64,000 nucleotides of DNA from Micromonospora sp. WMMA1947 (GCF_027497355.1 NZ_CP114909.1:1178001-1242000); one strand, 5' to 3'. Positions 9,348-18,848 are shown, counted from the stretch's first letter. The notes: generated by a model from the sequence alone, not told the origin. Numbers and translations are program-made.

Positions 9348-10912
9348 GCCTCGTCCTCGTTGCCAGGGCCGTCCTCGGTCACGGTGGCGGCGTCCGGGGT
9401 GGCGGCGTCCGGGGTGATACCGGCCATCAGCAGGCCGATCTCCTCGCGCGGGGTGTCCGGGCCGACGATGCCGATGATCCGGCCGCGGTACATGACCGCG
9501 ATCCGGTCGGCCAGGCCGATCACCTCGTCCAGTTCGCTGGAGACCACCATGACCGCGGTGCCGATGTCCCGCTCGCGGATGACCCGGCTGTGGATGAACT
9601 CGATCGAGCCGACGTCCACGCCCCGGGTGGGCTGGGCGGCGATGAAGAGCTTCAGCGGCCGGGACAGCTCCCGGGCCACGATCACCTTCTGCTGGTTGCC
9701 GCCGGAGAGCGTGCCGACCGCCGCGTCGGCCGAGGAGGTGCGGACGTCGAACTGCTCGATCCGCTCCCGCGCCGACTTGGCGATGGCGTCGGGCTTCAGC
9801 GACAGGCCCTTGCCGAACGGCGGCCGGTCGTAGATGTCCAGCACCAGGTTCTCCGCCACGGAGAACTCCTTGACCAGGCCGTCCACGCTGCGGTCCTCCG
9901 GCACGTAGCCGACGCCGGCGCGGAGCACCTTTTTGGTCGACCAGCCGTGCGTCGGCTCGCCGTCGAGGCTGATCGTGCCGGCGAGCACCGGGCGCAGGCC
10001 CATGATCGCCTCGATCAGCTCGGTCTGGCCGTTGCCCTGCACGCCCGCCACGCCGAGCACCTCGCCGGCGTGCACGGTGAGGTCGACGCCGTCGACCGCG
10101 CGTACCTGCCGGTCGTCGTCCACGACCAGGCCGGAGACCTCCAGGACCGGCTTGCCGGGGGTGGCCGGTTTCTTGTCCACTGTCAGCCGGACGCTGCGGC
10201 CCACCATCAGCGCGGCCAGTTCGTCCCGGCTGGCGCTCGGCTCGGCGGTGCCGACGGTCTTCCCGCGCCGGATCACCGTGATCCGGTCGGCGATCGCCTT
10301 CACCTCGCCCAGCTTGTGGGTGATGAACACGATCGACTTGCCGGCGGCCTTGAGCGACCGCATGACGGTGAGCAGTTCCTCGGTCTCCTGCGGCGTGAGC
10401 ACGGCCGTGGGCTCGTCGAGGATCAGCAGGTCGACGTCGCGGGTGAGGGCCTTGACGATCTCCACCCGCTGCTGGATGCCGACCGGCAGGTCCTCGATCA
10501 CCGCGTCCGGGTCGACCCGCAGGTTGTACCGCTCGGACACCTCGGCGACCTCACGCCGGGCCCGCCGCCGGTCGAGGATGCCGGCGAACGGCCCCCTGAC
10601 CTGCTCGGCGCCGAGCATCACGTTCTCGGCCACGGTGAAGACCGGCACCAGCATGAAGTGCTGGTGCACCATCCCGATCCCGGCGGCGATCGCGTCCGAC
10701 GGACCCTTCAGCTTCAGCGGCTTGCCGTCGACCAGGATCTCGCCCTCGTCCGGCTGGTAGAGGCCGTAGAGCACGTTCATCAGGGTCGACTTGCCGGCGC
10801 CGTTCTCGCCGAGCAGGGCGTGGATCTCTCCAGGCTCCACCGTCAGGTCGATGTGGTCGTTGGCGACCAGATCACCGAACCGTTTGGTGATGCCGCGCAG
10901 TTCGAGTCTCAG
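9344..10912 (-). CDS. Nucleoside ABC importer, double ATP-binding subunit
   Basis: This subunit energises nucleoside import and contains two ABC cassettes. The Walker [10 protein letters not shown] lies at residues 35-43 and VQGNGQTEL in the second cassette is degenerate. The second cassette has the signature LSGGNQQK and the degenerate Walker [13 protein letters not shown]. The first cassette has [11 protein letters not shown]. The usual start sequence ([20 protein letters not shown]) is in frame only from a CTG at 10912, which lies 5 nt after a perfect AGGAGG. There is no ATG, GTG or TTG in frame between the upstream region and a GTG at 10840 that would remove the first beta strands. I therefore call CTG the start, giving 522 residues. 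Confidence 0.9.
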   Translation of the reverse strand: MRLELRGITKRFGDLVANDHIDLTVEPGEIHALLGENGAGKSTLMNVLYGLYQPDEGEILVDGKPLKLKGPSDAIAAGIGMVHQHFMLVPVFTVAENVMLGAEQVRGPFAGILDRRRARREVAEVSERYNLRVDPDAVIEDLPVGIQQRVEIVKALTRDVDLLILDEPTAVLTPQETEELLTVMRSLKAAGKSIVFITHKLGEVKAIADRITVIRRGKTVGTAEPSASRDELAALMVGRSVRLTVDKKPATPGKPVLEVSGLVVDDDRQVRAVDGVDLTVHAGEVLGVAGVQGNGQTELIEAIMGLRPVLAGTISLDGEPTHGWSTKKVLRAGVGYVPEDRSVDGLVKEFSVAENLVLDIYDRPPFGKGLSLKPDAIAKSARERIEQFDVRTSSADAAVGTLSGGNQQKVIVARELSRPLKLFIAAQPTRGVDVGSIEFIHSRVIRERDIGTAVMVVSSELDEVIGLADRIAVMYRGRIIGIVGPDTPREEIGLLMAGITPDAATPDAATVTEDGPGNEDEA

Positions 10913-10923
10913 CGCAACCTCCT
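10910..10923 (-). promoter_or_regulatory. Ribosome-binding site supporting a CTG start
   Basis: On the minus strand AGGAGG (10918-10923) is followed by five bases and then CTG (10910-10912), in frame with the transporter ATPase. Spacing and strength are ideal, which supports non-canonical CTG initiation. A sequencing error or a mutated GTG would be the alternative. Confidence 0.6.
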
Positions 10924-11119
10924 GGAGTGCGAGCGATGGTGCAGCGTAGCGATCTGCCGCGCCGCCACCGCGCCGGGTGGGGGTGTGAGGGGATTCAAGG
11001 TGATCGGCCGCCCCGGCGCTGGGGTGCGGACCCCGTTGCGCCGGGACGGCCGGATCGTCATGCCTGGTGCCCGCCGGCCCCCGCTGCCGATGATCGCACT
11101 GTGGGGACCGGCCGGACGG

Positions 11120-12208
11120 TCACTTGGTCGGCTGGGCCTTCGAGGTGACGGTGATGGTGCCGGCGGCGATGTCCGCCTTGATCTTGTCGACCTCGGCCTT
11201 CAGGTCCGCCGGGACCTTGCTGTCGAAGTCGTGGTACGGCGCGATCGAGACGCCGTTGTTGGCGAGCGTGCCCACGAAGCCCGGGGTGGACGCCAGCTTC
11301 TCGCCACCGGCGGCCTTCAGCGTGGCCTCCTTGACGGCGTCCGGGATGTTCTTGACCACGGTGGTCAGGATCGCCGCGCAGTCCGGGGTGCTCTCGCAGC
11401 CGTCGATGTCGACCCAGACGACCGAGTACTTGCCGCCCGAGGCCTTGGCCGCGGAGGTGGTGCCCAGACCGGCGCCACCGGCGACCGGCATCACGATGTC
11501 GGCGCCCTGCGCGACGAGCGCGTCGGAGACCTTCTTGCCCTCGTCCTGCTTCTCGAACGAGTTGGCGAAGGAGCCCTTCTGGGCGGCCTTGTCCCAGCCC
11601 AGCACCTGGACGTTCTTGCTCTTGGCCTTGTTGTAGTACGCCACGCCGTCGGCGAAGCCGTCCATGAAGATGGTGACCGGCGGGATCGGCAGGCCGCCGT
11701 AGGTGCCGACCTTGCCGGACTTACTCATCCCGGCGGCCAGGTAGCCGGCCTGGAACCCGGCCTGCGCGGTGTCGAACTGCATCGGGTAGACGTTCGACAC
11801 ACCCGGGTTGGCGTCGACGATCGCGAACTGCTGGTTCGGGTTCTTCTCAGCCGCGGCCTTGGTGGCGTCCGACATCAGGCCACCGACGGCCAGGATGAAG
11901 TCGCACTTCTGGTTGACGAACCCGGTCAGGTTGACCTCGTAGTCCGCCTCGGCCTTCGACTGGACGTACTTGATGTCGATCTTGTCGTTCTCCTTCTGCG
12001 CCTCCTGCAGGCCCTTCCAGGCCGAGGCGTTGAAGGACTTGTCGTCGACGCCGCCGACGTCGGTCACCATGCAGGCGCTGAACTTCTTGCCGCCGTCGCC
12101 GCCGGCGTTGTTGTCGTCGTCCGGAGCCTCACCACAAGCGGCAGCGCCCAGCACGAGTCCACCCGCCGCAATGACGGAGGCAATCCGCATCCCACGCACA
12201 GAGCGCAA
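11120..12208 (-). CDS. BMP-family nucleoside-binding lipoprotein
   Basis: This is the substrate-binding lipoprotein of the importer encoded downstream. An N-terminal signal (MRIASVIAAGGLVLGAAACG) ends in a lipobox whose cysteine becomes lipidated. ACMVTDVGGVDDKSFNASAW is the hallmark of BMP/PnrA/Med-type purine nucleoside receptors, and KVGTYGGLPIPPVTIFMDGF is also typical. A TTG start at 12208 has GGAG 5 nt upstream and gives 362 residues; an ATG at 12190 is the alternative start. The gap of about 200 nt to the ATPase gene suggests extra receptor expression, as often seen for binding proteins. Confidence 0.92.
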   Translation of the reverse strand: MRSVRGMRIASVIAAGGLVLGAAACGEAPDDDNNAGGDGGKKFSACMVTDVGGVDDKSFNASAWKGLQEAQKENDKIDIKYVQSKAEADYEVNLTGFVNQKCDFILAVGGLMSDATKAAAEKNPNQQFAIVDANPGVSNVYPMQFDTAQAGFQAGYLAAGMSKSGKVGTYGGLPIPPVTIFMDGFADGVAYYNKAKSKNVQVLGWDKAAQKGSFANSFEKQDEGKKVSDALVAQGADIVMPVAGGAGLGTTSAAKASGGKYSVVWVDIDGCESTPDCAAILTTVVKNIPDAVKEATLKAAGGEKLASTPGFVGTLANNGVSIAPYHDFDSKVPADLKAEVDKIKADIAAGTITVTSKAQPTK

Positions 12209-12467
12209 GACGTCTCCTTCCCCTTGCACCCCGCGTCGTGCGCGGTGTGCAGCCCTTTCGCCGGCCTGCGGTGTGCCGCCGGCGTCCCACGTTACGGACG
12301 GGAGCGTACGCCCGCGCCCACCCACCGGCCGACAATCGTGCACGACTGTTGAGCGTCCGTTACCCCGGCGTAACCCTTGGGTGGGGCACGTCACTTCTCC
12401 GGCCGGTAGGCGTGCGCGGTGGTGTCGCGAACGTCCGTTTTCCCGAGCTTCCCCGACTCGCGGCGAA

Positions 12468-12818
12468 CTAACGCCAGAACACCGCGACGGCCGCGTTGAC
12501 CAGCGTCAACCCGACGATCGCGAGGAAGTGGCCACGGTTGACGGTCTCCCGCTTACGGGAGAAGAAGACCATGACGAAGATGAGCAGCGCGAGCACCAAC
12601 TTGGTAACAAGTTTCGCCGGGGCGGGCTCGTCCCCGTCGCGCAGCGGAGCGGACAGCCCGATGCCGGTGAGCACCTGGATGATCGCGCCCCAGAGCATGG
12701 CCGCGTTGATGCGCAGCTTGCCGGTGACGTACTGGGCGATCCCGCCGCCGAGCAGCAGCGCGAAACCGATCAGATGGACGTAGAGAAGAATCAGTCGAAG
12801 AGCTTCCACGCGCCCCAT
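12468..12818 (-). CDS. Small integral membrane protein, unknown function
   Basis: This 116-residue protein has about four membrane segments: LRLILLYVHLIGFALLLGGG, AAMLWGAIIQVLTGIGL, LVTKLVLALLIFVMVFF and HFLAIVGLTLVNAAVAVF. A basic RKRE stretch lies between the last two. An actinobacterial family of conserved membrane proteins of this size exists, but no function is known to me. It lies upstream of the nucleoside-receptor gene with a 259-nt gap, so it is probably a separate unit. A GTG at 12812 is an alternative start. Confidence 0.8.
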   Translation of the reverse strand: MGRVEALRLILLYVHLIGFALLLGGGIAQYVTGKLRINAAMLWGAIIQVLTGIGLSAPLRDGDEPAPAKLVTKLVLALLIFVMVFFSRKRETVNRGHFLAIVGLTLVNAAVAVFWR

Positions 12819-12885
12819 CCTCTCCCATCAACGACGCAACGTAGTAGTCACCCCGCCGACCTGCCGTCATACCGTGACCACCCTC

Positions 12886-12964
12886 CCCCGCGATCTTGCA
12901 GTTTCCGCCCCGGCATCCGGGACGAAAGCCGCGCGACACGGGCCGGAACCGCAAGATCGCGGGG
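12886..12964. terminator. Long inverted repeat at the end of the maltose operon
   Basis: Arms at 12886-12907 (CCCCGCGATCTTGCAGTTTC then CG) and 12944-12964 (CGGAACCGCAAGATCGCGGG then G) are nearly complementary, around a 36-nt loop. The structure lies just past the stop of the GH13 gene in its direction of transcription. The GCAAGATCGCGG core looks like a recurrent intergenic element of these genomes; that recurrence is from memory. Confidence 0.55.
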
Positions 12965-12976
12965 TGGGGACAGGGG

Positions 12977-14788
12977 TCAGCGGAGGCGCCAGACCTGGAA
13001 CGTGGGGCCCTCGGCCGGGAGGGTCACCGTGCCCTCGGCGTCGGGGTGGAGGGCGGGGGCGTTGCCGTAGACGTTGTCTGCGGCGCCCACGCCGGTCAGG
13101 CGGACCGGGGTGCCTGCGGCGCGTCTCGCCAGCACCAGCACCGTCGACGTGGCCGACTCGCGCAGGAAGACGAGCGTGTCCGCGTCGGCGTGCACCCACC
13201 GCAGGCCGCCGTGCCGCAGCGCCGGCTCGTCGCGGCGCAGCGTCAGCAACGACCGGTACGCCTCGAACGTGCGCCGGTCCCAGCTCTGGGGCCGGTGCCA
13301 CGGCATCGGGGTACGCGAGCCCTCCCCGTTCGTACCGGTCAGGCCCAGCTCGTCCCCGGCGAACACCACGGGCGTACCGGGCATGGTGGCGAGCAGTCCG
13401 GCCGCGACCTCCTGCCGGGCCGCGTCGCCGACCACGGTGCGGATCCGGGCCGAGTCGTGCGAGCCGAGCAGCTGCCACGAGTGCGTGTACGACCGCCAGG
13501 ACACCAGCGACCGGTACGTGTTCATGGTGGCGAGCACCGCGCCCGCGTCGCGCCGCCGTACCCCGCCCGGGGTGCCGAGGAAGTTCGGCACCGGGTCGTC
13601 GCCGTGGCGCAGCCAGGACCAGACCGGGTCGGTGAAGCCGACGTAGTTCATCGTCCCGTGCCAGCCGTCGCGGTCCAGGTCACCGGTGTGGTCGTGGCCG
13701 TGCTCAGCGAGCAGCAGCCCGTCCGGCCGGGTATCGGCGACCACCTCGCGCAGCAGCCGCGCCACCTCGTGGGTGTACGCGTCCGCACCCCGCCGCCCGG
13801 TCATGTTCGCCACGTCGACCCGCCAGCCGTCCAGCCCGTACGGCGGGCGCAGCCAGCGGCGCAGCAGCGAGTCCTCGGCGGTGGCGAACCGGCGGCGCAG
13901 TTCCTTGCTGCCCCAGTTCAGCTTCGGCAGCGACTTCACCCCGTTCCACGACTCGTAGTCCGAGCCGGGCAGGTCGAAGTAGTACAGGTCGCGCTCCGGC
14001 GCGTGCACGTCGGAGACGGCGGCGGTGAACCAGTCGTGGGCGTCGCCGGTGTGGTTGCTGGTGATGTCGCCCAGCAGCCGCCAGCCCCGGGCGTGCACCG
14101 CGTCGGCGAGCCGGGCCAGCGCCGCGTCGCCGCCGAGCAGCGGGTCGACGGTGTCGAAGCTCGACGCGTCGTACCTGTGGTTGGAGCGGGCCGGGAAGAC
14201 CGGCGTGAGGTAGACGGTGTTGACGCCGAGCCGGTCCAGGTGGTCCAGGTGTTCGGTGACGCCGTCGAGGTCGCCGCCGTAGAACTGGCGGGGCGTCTCC
14301 GGGCCGCGACCGATGACCGGGGTGTCCCAGTCGCATCCGATGGCCCAGTCCGGCACGGTCCGGCCGTCGGCGGCGGCCGAGCGGGCGAACCGGTCCGGGA
14401 AGATCTGATAGATCACCGCGTCGCGGGCCCAGGCCGGCGGCGGGGCGTAGCTGACCAGCTTGAAGTCGCCGTTGTCCGGCACGTCGTGCCCGGCCAGGCC
14501 GGCGGCGTTGAGCCAGCGGGTGCCGCGTTCGCCGTCGAGCAGGAAGCGGTAGTTGCTGACCGGGTTGCGGACCTCGACGTCGGCCCGCCACCACACGTCG
14601 CCGTTCTCGGTGCGGTCGACCCGCGCCTCGGCGAAGCGCGGCTCGCCGTCGCCGGTGGTGCGGACGTGCACCTGGGAGACGCCGGAGCCGGCCGGCACCC
14701 GCACGAAGACGGGGACGGTCTGGCCGAGCGCGGGCTCCTGCTCCGGGACGTAGGTGGCGGAGCCGTCGTGGTGCGGCTGAAGGGACAT
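12977..14788 (-). CDS. GH13 alpha-glycosidase (neopullulanase/cyclomaltodextrinase-like)
   Basis: The 603-residue protein has an N-terminal beta domain (residues 1-115, CBM34-like) before the GH13 barrel. Catalytic residues are visible: nucleophile D325 in GWRVDVANM, acid/base E362 in LLAEHGHD, and the H444-D445 pair in LLGSHDSAR. VIYQIFPDRFA opens the barrel. No signal peptide is seen, so it should act on maltodextrins after import. It is the last gene of the malEFG operon; ATG 14788 has AAAGG close upstream. Exact linkage preference (alpha-1,4 versus alpha-1,6 or cyclic dextrins) is not decided by sequence reading. Confidence 0.9.
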   Translation of the reverse strand: MSLQPHHDGSATYVPEQEPALGQTVPVFVRVPAGSGVSQVHVRTTGDGEPRFAEARVDRTENGDVWWRADVEVRNPVSNYRFLLDGERGTRWLNAAGLAGHDVPDNGDFKLVSYAPPPAWARDAVIYQIFPDRFARSAAADGRTVPDWAIGCDWDTPVIGRGPETPRQFYGGDLDGVTEHLDHLDRLGVNTVYLTPVFPARSNHRYDASSFDTVDPLLGGDAALARLADAVHARGWRLLGDITSNHTGDAHDWFTAAVSDVHAPERDLYYFDLPGSDYESWNGVKSLPKLNWGSKELRRRFATAEDSLLRRWLRPPYGLDGWRVDVANMTGRRGADAYTHEVARLLREVVADTRPDGLLLAEHGHDHTGDLDRDGWHGTMNYVGFTDPVWSWLRHGDDPVPNFLGTPGGVRRRDAGAVLATMNTYRSLVSWRSYTHSWQLLGSHDSARIRTVVGDAARQEVAAGLLATMPGTPVVFAGDELGLTGTNGEGSRTPMPWHRPQSWDRRTFEAYRSLLTLRRDEPALRHGGLRWVHADADTLVFLRESATSTVLVLARRAAGTPVRLTGVGAADNVYGNAPALHPDAEGTVTLPAEGPTFQVWRLR

Positions 14789-14833
14789 GGCGCTGCCTTT
14801 CGCGTCGTACCGACAGGGAGAGGGGGCGGGCAC

Positions 14834-14864
14834 CCGCCGCGGCCGGTTCACCCGACCGCGGCGG
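14834..14864. terminator. Hairpin between malG and the GH13 gene
   Basis: CCGCCGCGG (14834-14842) pairs with CCGCGGCGG (14856-14864), with further partial pairing inside. It lies in the 142-nt gap inside the operon. It could lower expression of the glycosidase relative to the transporter or stabilise the malEFG message; which is not known. Confidence 0.5.
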
Positions 14865-14930
14865 TCCGCCCGAGAACCGCTCCGGTGTACGCCGACACGA
14901 CGCCCTTGCCGCAGCGTGAGCCGAGGAGGC

Positions 14931-15836
14931 TCAGCCCTTTACCGCTCCGGAGGTGAGTCCGGAGACGATGTAGCGCTGGAGCAGTTGGAACACCAGCACC
15001 GTCGGGATCGCGGTGAGCAGCGTGCCCGCCGCGAACATCCCGAAGTTGTTGTTGCGCTCGCCGGCCACCAGGCCGTACATGCCGACCGCGAGCGTCTTCG
15101 CCTCGGGTTCGGTGAGGAACACGTTGGCGATGATGAACTCGTTGATCGACCCGATGAACGCGAGCAGGCCGGTCACCGCCAGGATCGGCGCCACCAGCGG
15201 CAGCATGATCCGGAAGAAGACCTGCACGTGCGACGCGCCGTCCATGGTCGCCGACTCGTCCAGCTCCTTCGGCAGCGTGTCGAAGAAGCCCTTCATCAGC
15301 CAGGTGTTCGCGCCCAGCGCGCCACCCATGTAGAGCAGGAACAGGCCCCACGGGGTGTTGAACCCGATCGACGGGTAGAGGTCGGTGAGCGTGGTGAAGA
15401 TCAGGAAGATCGCCACGATCGCCAGGAACTGCGGGAACATCTGGATCAGCAGCAGCGCGAGCAGGCCGACCCGCCGCCCGGCGAAACGCATCCGCGAGAA
15501 CGCGTACGCCGCGAGCGACGACAGGAAGATCGACGCGAAGCTGGCCACGCCCGCCAGCAGCAGCGAGTTGAGGAACCAGTGGGCGAACGGGGTCTGATCG
15601 AACAGGTTCGTGAAGTTCTCCAGCGACGCCCCGGTCGGCAGCAGCTCGGTGGAGGAGAGCGTGCCGAGCGGGTTGAACGCCGCCGAGATCACGAACAGGA
15701 TCGGGAAGAGGCTGAACGCCACCGCCAGCACTCCGACCACGTGCCGCCAGCCGACCTGCGCGAACCAGCGTCCACGCGACCGGCGGGCCGGCCCGCGGGT
15801 GGCAGTGGGTGCGGGCGTCTCCGCGATGGTGGTCAC
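14931..15836 (-). CDS. malG: Maltose/maltodextrin ABC importer permease MalG
   Basis: The 301-residue permease has six membrane segments. The cytoplasmic EAA loop (ELDESATMDGASHVQVFFRI, about residues 195-214), which contacts the ATPase, is conserved. QMFPQFLAIVAIFLIFTTL and GSINEFIIANVFL are typical of MalG. The GTG start overlaps the malF stop (GTGA). No ATPase gene lies in the operon, so a shared MsiK-type ATPase elsewhere would be needed, as known for Streptomyces sugar importers; that is an inference here. Confidence 0.93.
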   Translation of the reverse strand: MTTIAETPAPTATRGPARRSRGRWFAQVGWRHVVGVLAVAFSLFPILFVISAAFNPLGTLSSTELLPTGASLENFTNLFDQTPFAHWFLNSLLLAGVASFASIFLSSLAAYAFSRMRFAGRRVGLLALLLIQMFPQFLAIVAIFLIFTTLTDLYPSIGFNTPWGLFLLYMGGALGANTWLMKGFFDTLPKELDESATMDGASHVQVFFRIMLPLVAPILAVTGLLAFIGSINEFIIANVFLTEPEAKTLAVGMYGLVAGERNNNFGMFAAGTLLTAIPTVLVFQLLQRYIVSGLTSGAVKG

Positions 15837-17476
15837 GAGTACACCTCCTCCTGCTTGCGGGTCCGCCGGAAGCTGATCGCCGAGACCGTCGCCACGATCG
15901 CGAAGATGAAGATCGAGACGGTGGCGGCCAGGCCGAACTCGGCGCCCTGTGCGCCGAACGCGAGCCGGTACGTGTAGGTGATCAGCAGGTCGGTGGCACC
16001 GTTACGCGGGTTGTCCGGCGCGAACGGTCCGCCCTCTGTGGTGAACAGGATCGCGTTGACGTTGTTGAAGTTGAACGCGAACGACGCGATCAGCAGCGGC
16101 GAGAGCGCGACCAGCAGCAGCGGCAGGGTGACCGCCCGGAACGACTGCCAGGGCGACGCGCCGTCGACCGAGGTCGCCTCGGTCAGCTCCCGTGGGATGG
16201 CCTGCAACGCGCCGGTGGCCACCAGGAACATGTACGGATAGCCGAGCCACAACTGCACCAGCAGCACCGCGATCCGGGCCGACCAGTTGCCGCCGAACCA
16301 GTCGACGTTCAGCCCGAACAGGTTGTTGAGCAGGCCGAAGTCGGTGTTGAACATGTCCCGCCAGATCAGCAGCATCGCGAACGACGGCATGGCGTACGGC
16401 AGGATCAGCAGCACCCGGTAGAAGTTCGTCCCGCGCATCCGGGGTGAGTGCAGCGCGAGCGCGATGGCCATGCCGAGCAGGAACGTCAGGCCGGTGGAGC
16501 CGATCGCGAACGCGAAGTTCCAGGCGAGCGTGCCGAAGAACGGGCCGGAGATGTTCGGGTCGGTGAGTACGGTGCTGAAGTTCTTCAGCCCGACGTTGAC
16601 CTTCCAGCCCTGGGCGAGGCGCTCGCCGTCGGCGGCGACGAAGGAGCCGGACTTCTCGTCGGCGGTCCACGTCTTGCCGGTCTCGCTGTCCTTGACGCAG
16701 TCGCACCCGGCGTCGTACGCCCGGACGGCCTTGCCCTCGTACGCCCGGGTCAGGCCGTTGGAGCGGATGGCGCCGTCGTCGGTGGGCACGATCAGCGCGG
16801 TGATCGCGTCGCTGCGACCGCTGGCCTGCCCGATGTTCAGCAGGGTGTAGCCGTCCGCGGCGGTGATCTTGCCGCTGAGGCTGCTCACGTCCACGTCGGC
16901 GGCGTCGAGCTTGCGCAGCCCGTCCGCGTCGCCGGCGAAGACCTCCTTGGTCTTCGGGTCGCTGAGCAGGAAGATCAGCGAGCCGGTTGCCGGGTCGCCC
17001 TTCGTGGCGATGGTGAGGTTGTACTCGGTCGAGCCGGGCACCTGCTTCACCGACGAGGTCTGCACGGCGACGATCGCCTCGTCCTTGCTGCCGCGGTGGC
17101 CGTCGCCGAAGTTCGTGAACGCGGTGCTCGCGGTGTAGAGCACCGGGAAGACCTGGAACGCGATCAGGAACAGCGTGCCGGGGACGAGGTACTTGGCCGG
17201 GATGTGCCGGCGGCTCAGGTAGAGGTAGAACAGGGCGGCGGTGGTGACCGCCAGGACGCCCAGCGCGAGCCAGTGTTCGGCCTCGATGAGCGGGAAGGCC
17301 GCCCAGATCGCGATCCCGGCCACCAGGCCGAGCAGGACCACCTTGACGACGAGGCCGGTCGCGGTGATCGGCGCGTGTTGCCGCGCGGTACGGGACGTGC
17401 GCGGGAGCCCACGGCGTACGGGCTCCCGGCCCGGGGCCTGCGGTGCAGACCCCGGGCCGGACAGCGGCGTGCTCAT
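15833..17476 (-). CDS. malF: Maltose/maltodextrin ABC importer permease MalF
   Basis: This 547-residue permease is unusually long because a large extracytoplasmic loop of about 180 residues (roughly 125-305) sits between the early helices, like the P2 loop of enteric MalF that contacts the binding protein. The membrane core follows (FAFAIGSTGLTFLLGMAIAL), with the EAA loop RELTEATSVDGASPWQSFRA. A Cys pair (DAGCDCVKD) lies inside the loop. ATG 17476 shares one base with the malE stop (TAATG), so the genes are coupled. Two extra N-terminal membrane segments are visible. Confidence 0.93.
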   Translation of the reverse strand: MSTPLSGPGSAPQAPGREPVRRGLPRTSRTARQHAPITATGLVVKVVLLGLVAGIAIWAAFPLIEAEHWLALGVLAVTTAALFYLYLSRRHIPAKYLVPGTLFLIAFQVFPVLYTASTAFTNFGDGHRGSKDEAIVAVQTSSVKQVPGSTEYNLTIATKGDPATGSLIFLLSDPKTKEVFAGDADGLRKLDAADVDVSSLSGKITAADGYTLLNIGQASGRSDAITALIVPTDDGAIRSNGLTRAYEGKAVRAYDAGCDCVKDSETGKTWTADEKSGSFVAADGERLAQGWKVNVGLKNFSTVLTDPNISGPFFGTLAWNFAFAIGSTGLTFLLGMAIALALHSPRMRGTNFYRVLLILPYAMPSFAMLLIWRDMFNTDFGLLNNLFGLNVDWFGGNWSARIAVLLVQLWLGYPYMFLVATGALQAIPRELTEATSVDGASPWQSFRAVTLPLLLVALSPLLIASFAFNFNNVNAILFTTEGGPFAPDNPRNGATDLLITYTYRLAFGAQGAEFGLAATVSIFIFAIVATVSAISFRRTRKQEEVYS

Positions 17477-18726
17477 TACTTGATCTGACCCTGGATGGTC
17501 TTGCCGGCGGCCGTGATCGTCTTGGCCGGGTCGGCGCCGCCGATGATGGCGGCCTCCGCCTTGCCGAACGGGTCCCAGATCGCGGCCATGGCCGGGATCG
17601 CCGGGAGCACCTGGCCGTTCTTGCCGGCCTCGGAGAACTTGGCCAGGTCCGGGTCCTCGCCCTTGACCTGGTCGAAGGCGGCGGTCAGCGCCGGCGGGCG
17701 CGGCTCGGCCTTGTACAGCGCGACGGCCAGCTCGGGCTTGGTCACGTAGTTGGTGACGAACTCCTGGGCCAGGGCCTTGTTCTTGCCCTTGGAGGCCACG
17801 TAGAACGCCTGGACGCCCACGAACGGCTGGGCCTCCTTGCCGCCGGCGAAGCCGGGGACCGGGGAGATGTCGTACGCGATGTTGGCCTTCTTCGCGTCGG
17901 CCACGGCCCACGGGCCGGAGACCAGGAACGCGCACTTCTTGCCGGTGAAGGTGGCGATGGAGTTCTCGCCGGTGATGGAGCGCTTCAGCGCACCCTCGCC
18001 CTTCTCACCCAGCTTGGCGATCTTCTGGAAGGCAGCGATCGACTCCGGCTTGCCCACGCCCAGGTCCTTCGGGTCGTAGTCGCCGTTCGCCGCGGTGCCG
18101 AACAGGTAGCCGCCGCCCGAGGTGTAGAGCGGGTAGATGTGGTACGCGTCGCCGTTCTGGCCGGACTGCAGGCACAGGATCTCGCTGGCCTTCTTCTCCG
18201 CCTTGAGCTTCTTGCCGGTGGCGACGAGGTCCTCGATCGTCTTCGGCGCCTCGGGGGCCAGCTCGGTGTTGCGGATCAGCGCGACGTTCTCGGTGGCGTA
18301 GGGCACGCCGTAGAGCTGGCCGTTGAACGTGACGGCCTTGATCGCGGTCTCGTTGAAGCCGGACTTCTGCTCGGCCGCGAGCTGCACCGGGTCGATGGCG
18401 CCGTTCTGGACCAGGTTGCCGATCCAGTCGTGCGCGCCGACCACGACGTCCGGGCCGCTGCCCTGCTGCGAGGCGGTGACGAAGTTGGTCTGCAGGTCCT
18501 TGGAGACGGCCTGGACCTCGACGGTCACGCCGTTCTCCTTGCCGAACTCCTCGGCGAACGGCTTGAGGGCGGCCGTGCGCTTGTCGTCGGCCCAGATGAC
18601 CAGCTTGCCGCCGGTCGCCTTGGACTCGCCGGCGGCCGGCTTGTCGTCGCTGCCGCTGTCACCACAGCCGGAGGCGGCGAGCGCCAGGCCGAGGACGGCG
18701 ACCACACCCGCGGTACGGATGCGCAT
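17476..18726 (-). CDS. malE: Maltose/maltodextrin-binding lipoprotein
   Basis: The 416-residue receptor captures maltodextrins for MalFG. The signal MRIRTAGVVAVLGLALAASG is followed by the lipobox cysteine. The mature part begins KLVIWADDKRTAALKPFAEE, the usual start of type 1 sugar-binding proteins. VPYATENVALIRNTEL and SIATFTGKKCAFLVSGPWAV are conserved in the maltose group. ATG 18726 has GGAG at 5-nt spacing, so longer upstream frames are rejected. It is first in the operon and divergent from the LacI regulator, with operators between them. Confidence 0.93.
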   Translation of the reverse strand: MRIRTAGVVAVLGLALAASGCGDSGSDDKPAAGESKATGGKLVIWADDKRTAALKPFAEEFGKENGVTVEVQAVSKDLQTNFVTASQQGSGPDVVVGAHDWIGNLVQNGAIDPVQLAAEQKSGFNETAIKAVTFNGQLYGVPYATENVALIRNTELAPEAPKTIEDLVATGKKLKAEKKASEILCLQSGQNGDAYHIYPLYTSGGGYLFGTAANGDYDPKDLGVGKPESIAAFQKIAKLGEKGEGALKRSITGENSIATFTGKKCAFLVSGPWAVADAKKANIAYDISPVPGFAGGKEAQPFVGVQAFYVASKGKNKALAQEFVTNYVTKPELAVALYKAEPRPPALTAAFDQVKGEDPDLAKFSEAGKNGQVLPAIPAMAAIWDPFGKAEAAIIGGADPAKTITAAGKTIQGQIK

Positions 18727-18848
18727 CGGTACTCCTGTCGTCATGGCGGCCCGCCGGGGGAAGGGCGGCCCGCCAGTGGAAACCTCTGAAAGTTCTTGCT
18801 GACCGGCGCCGAGATGCTGCGCCGCTGCTCTCGCATGTTGCGGGGACG

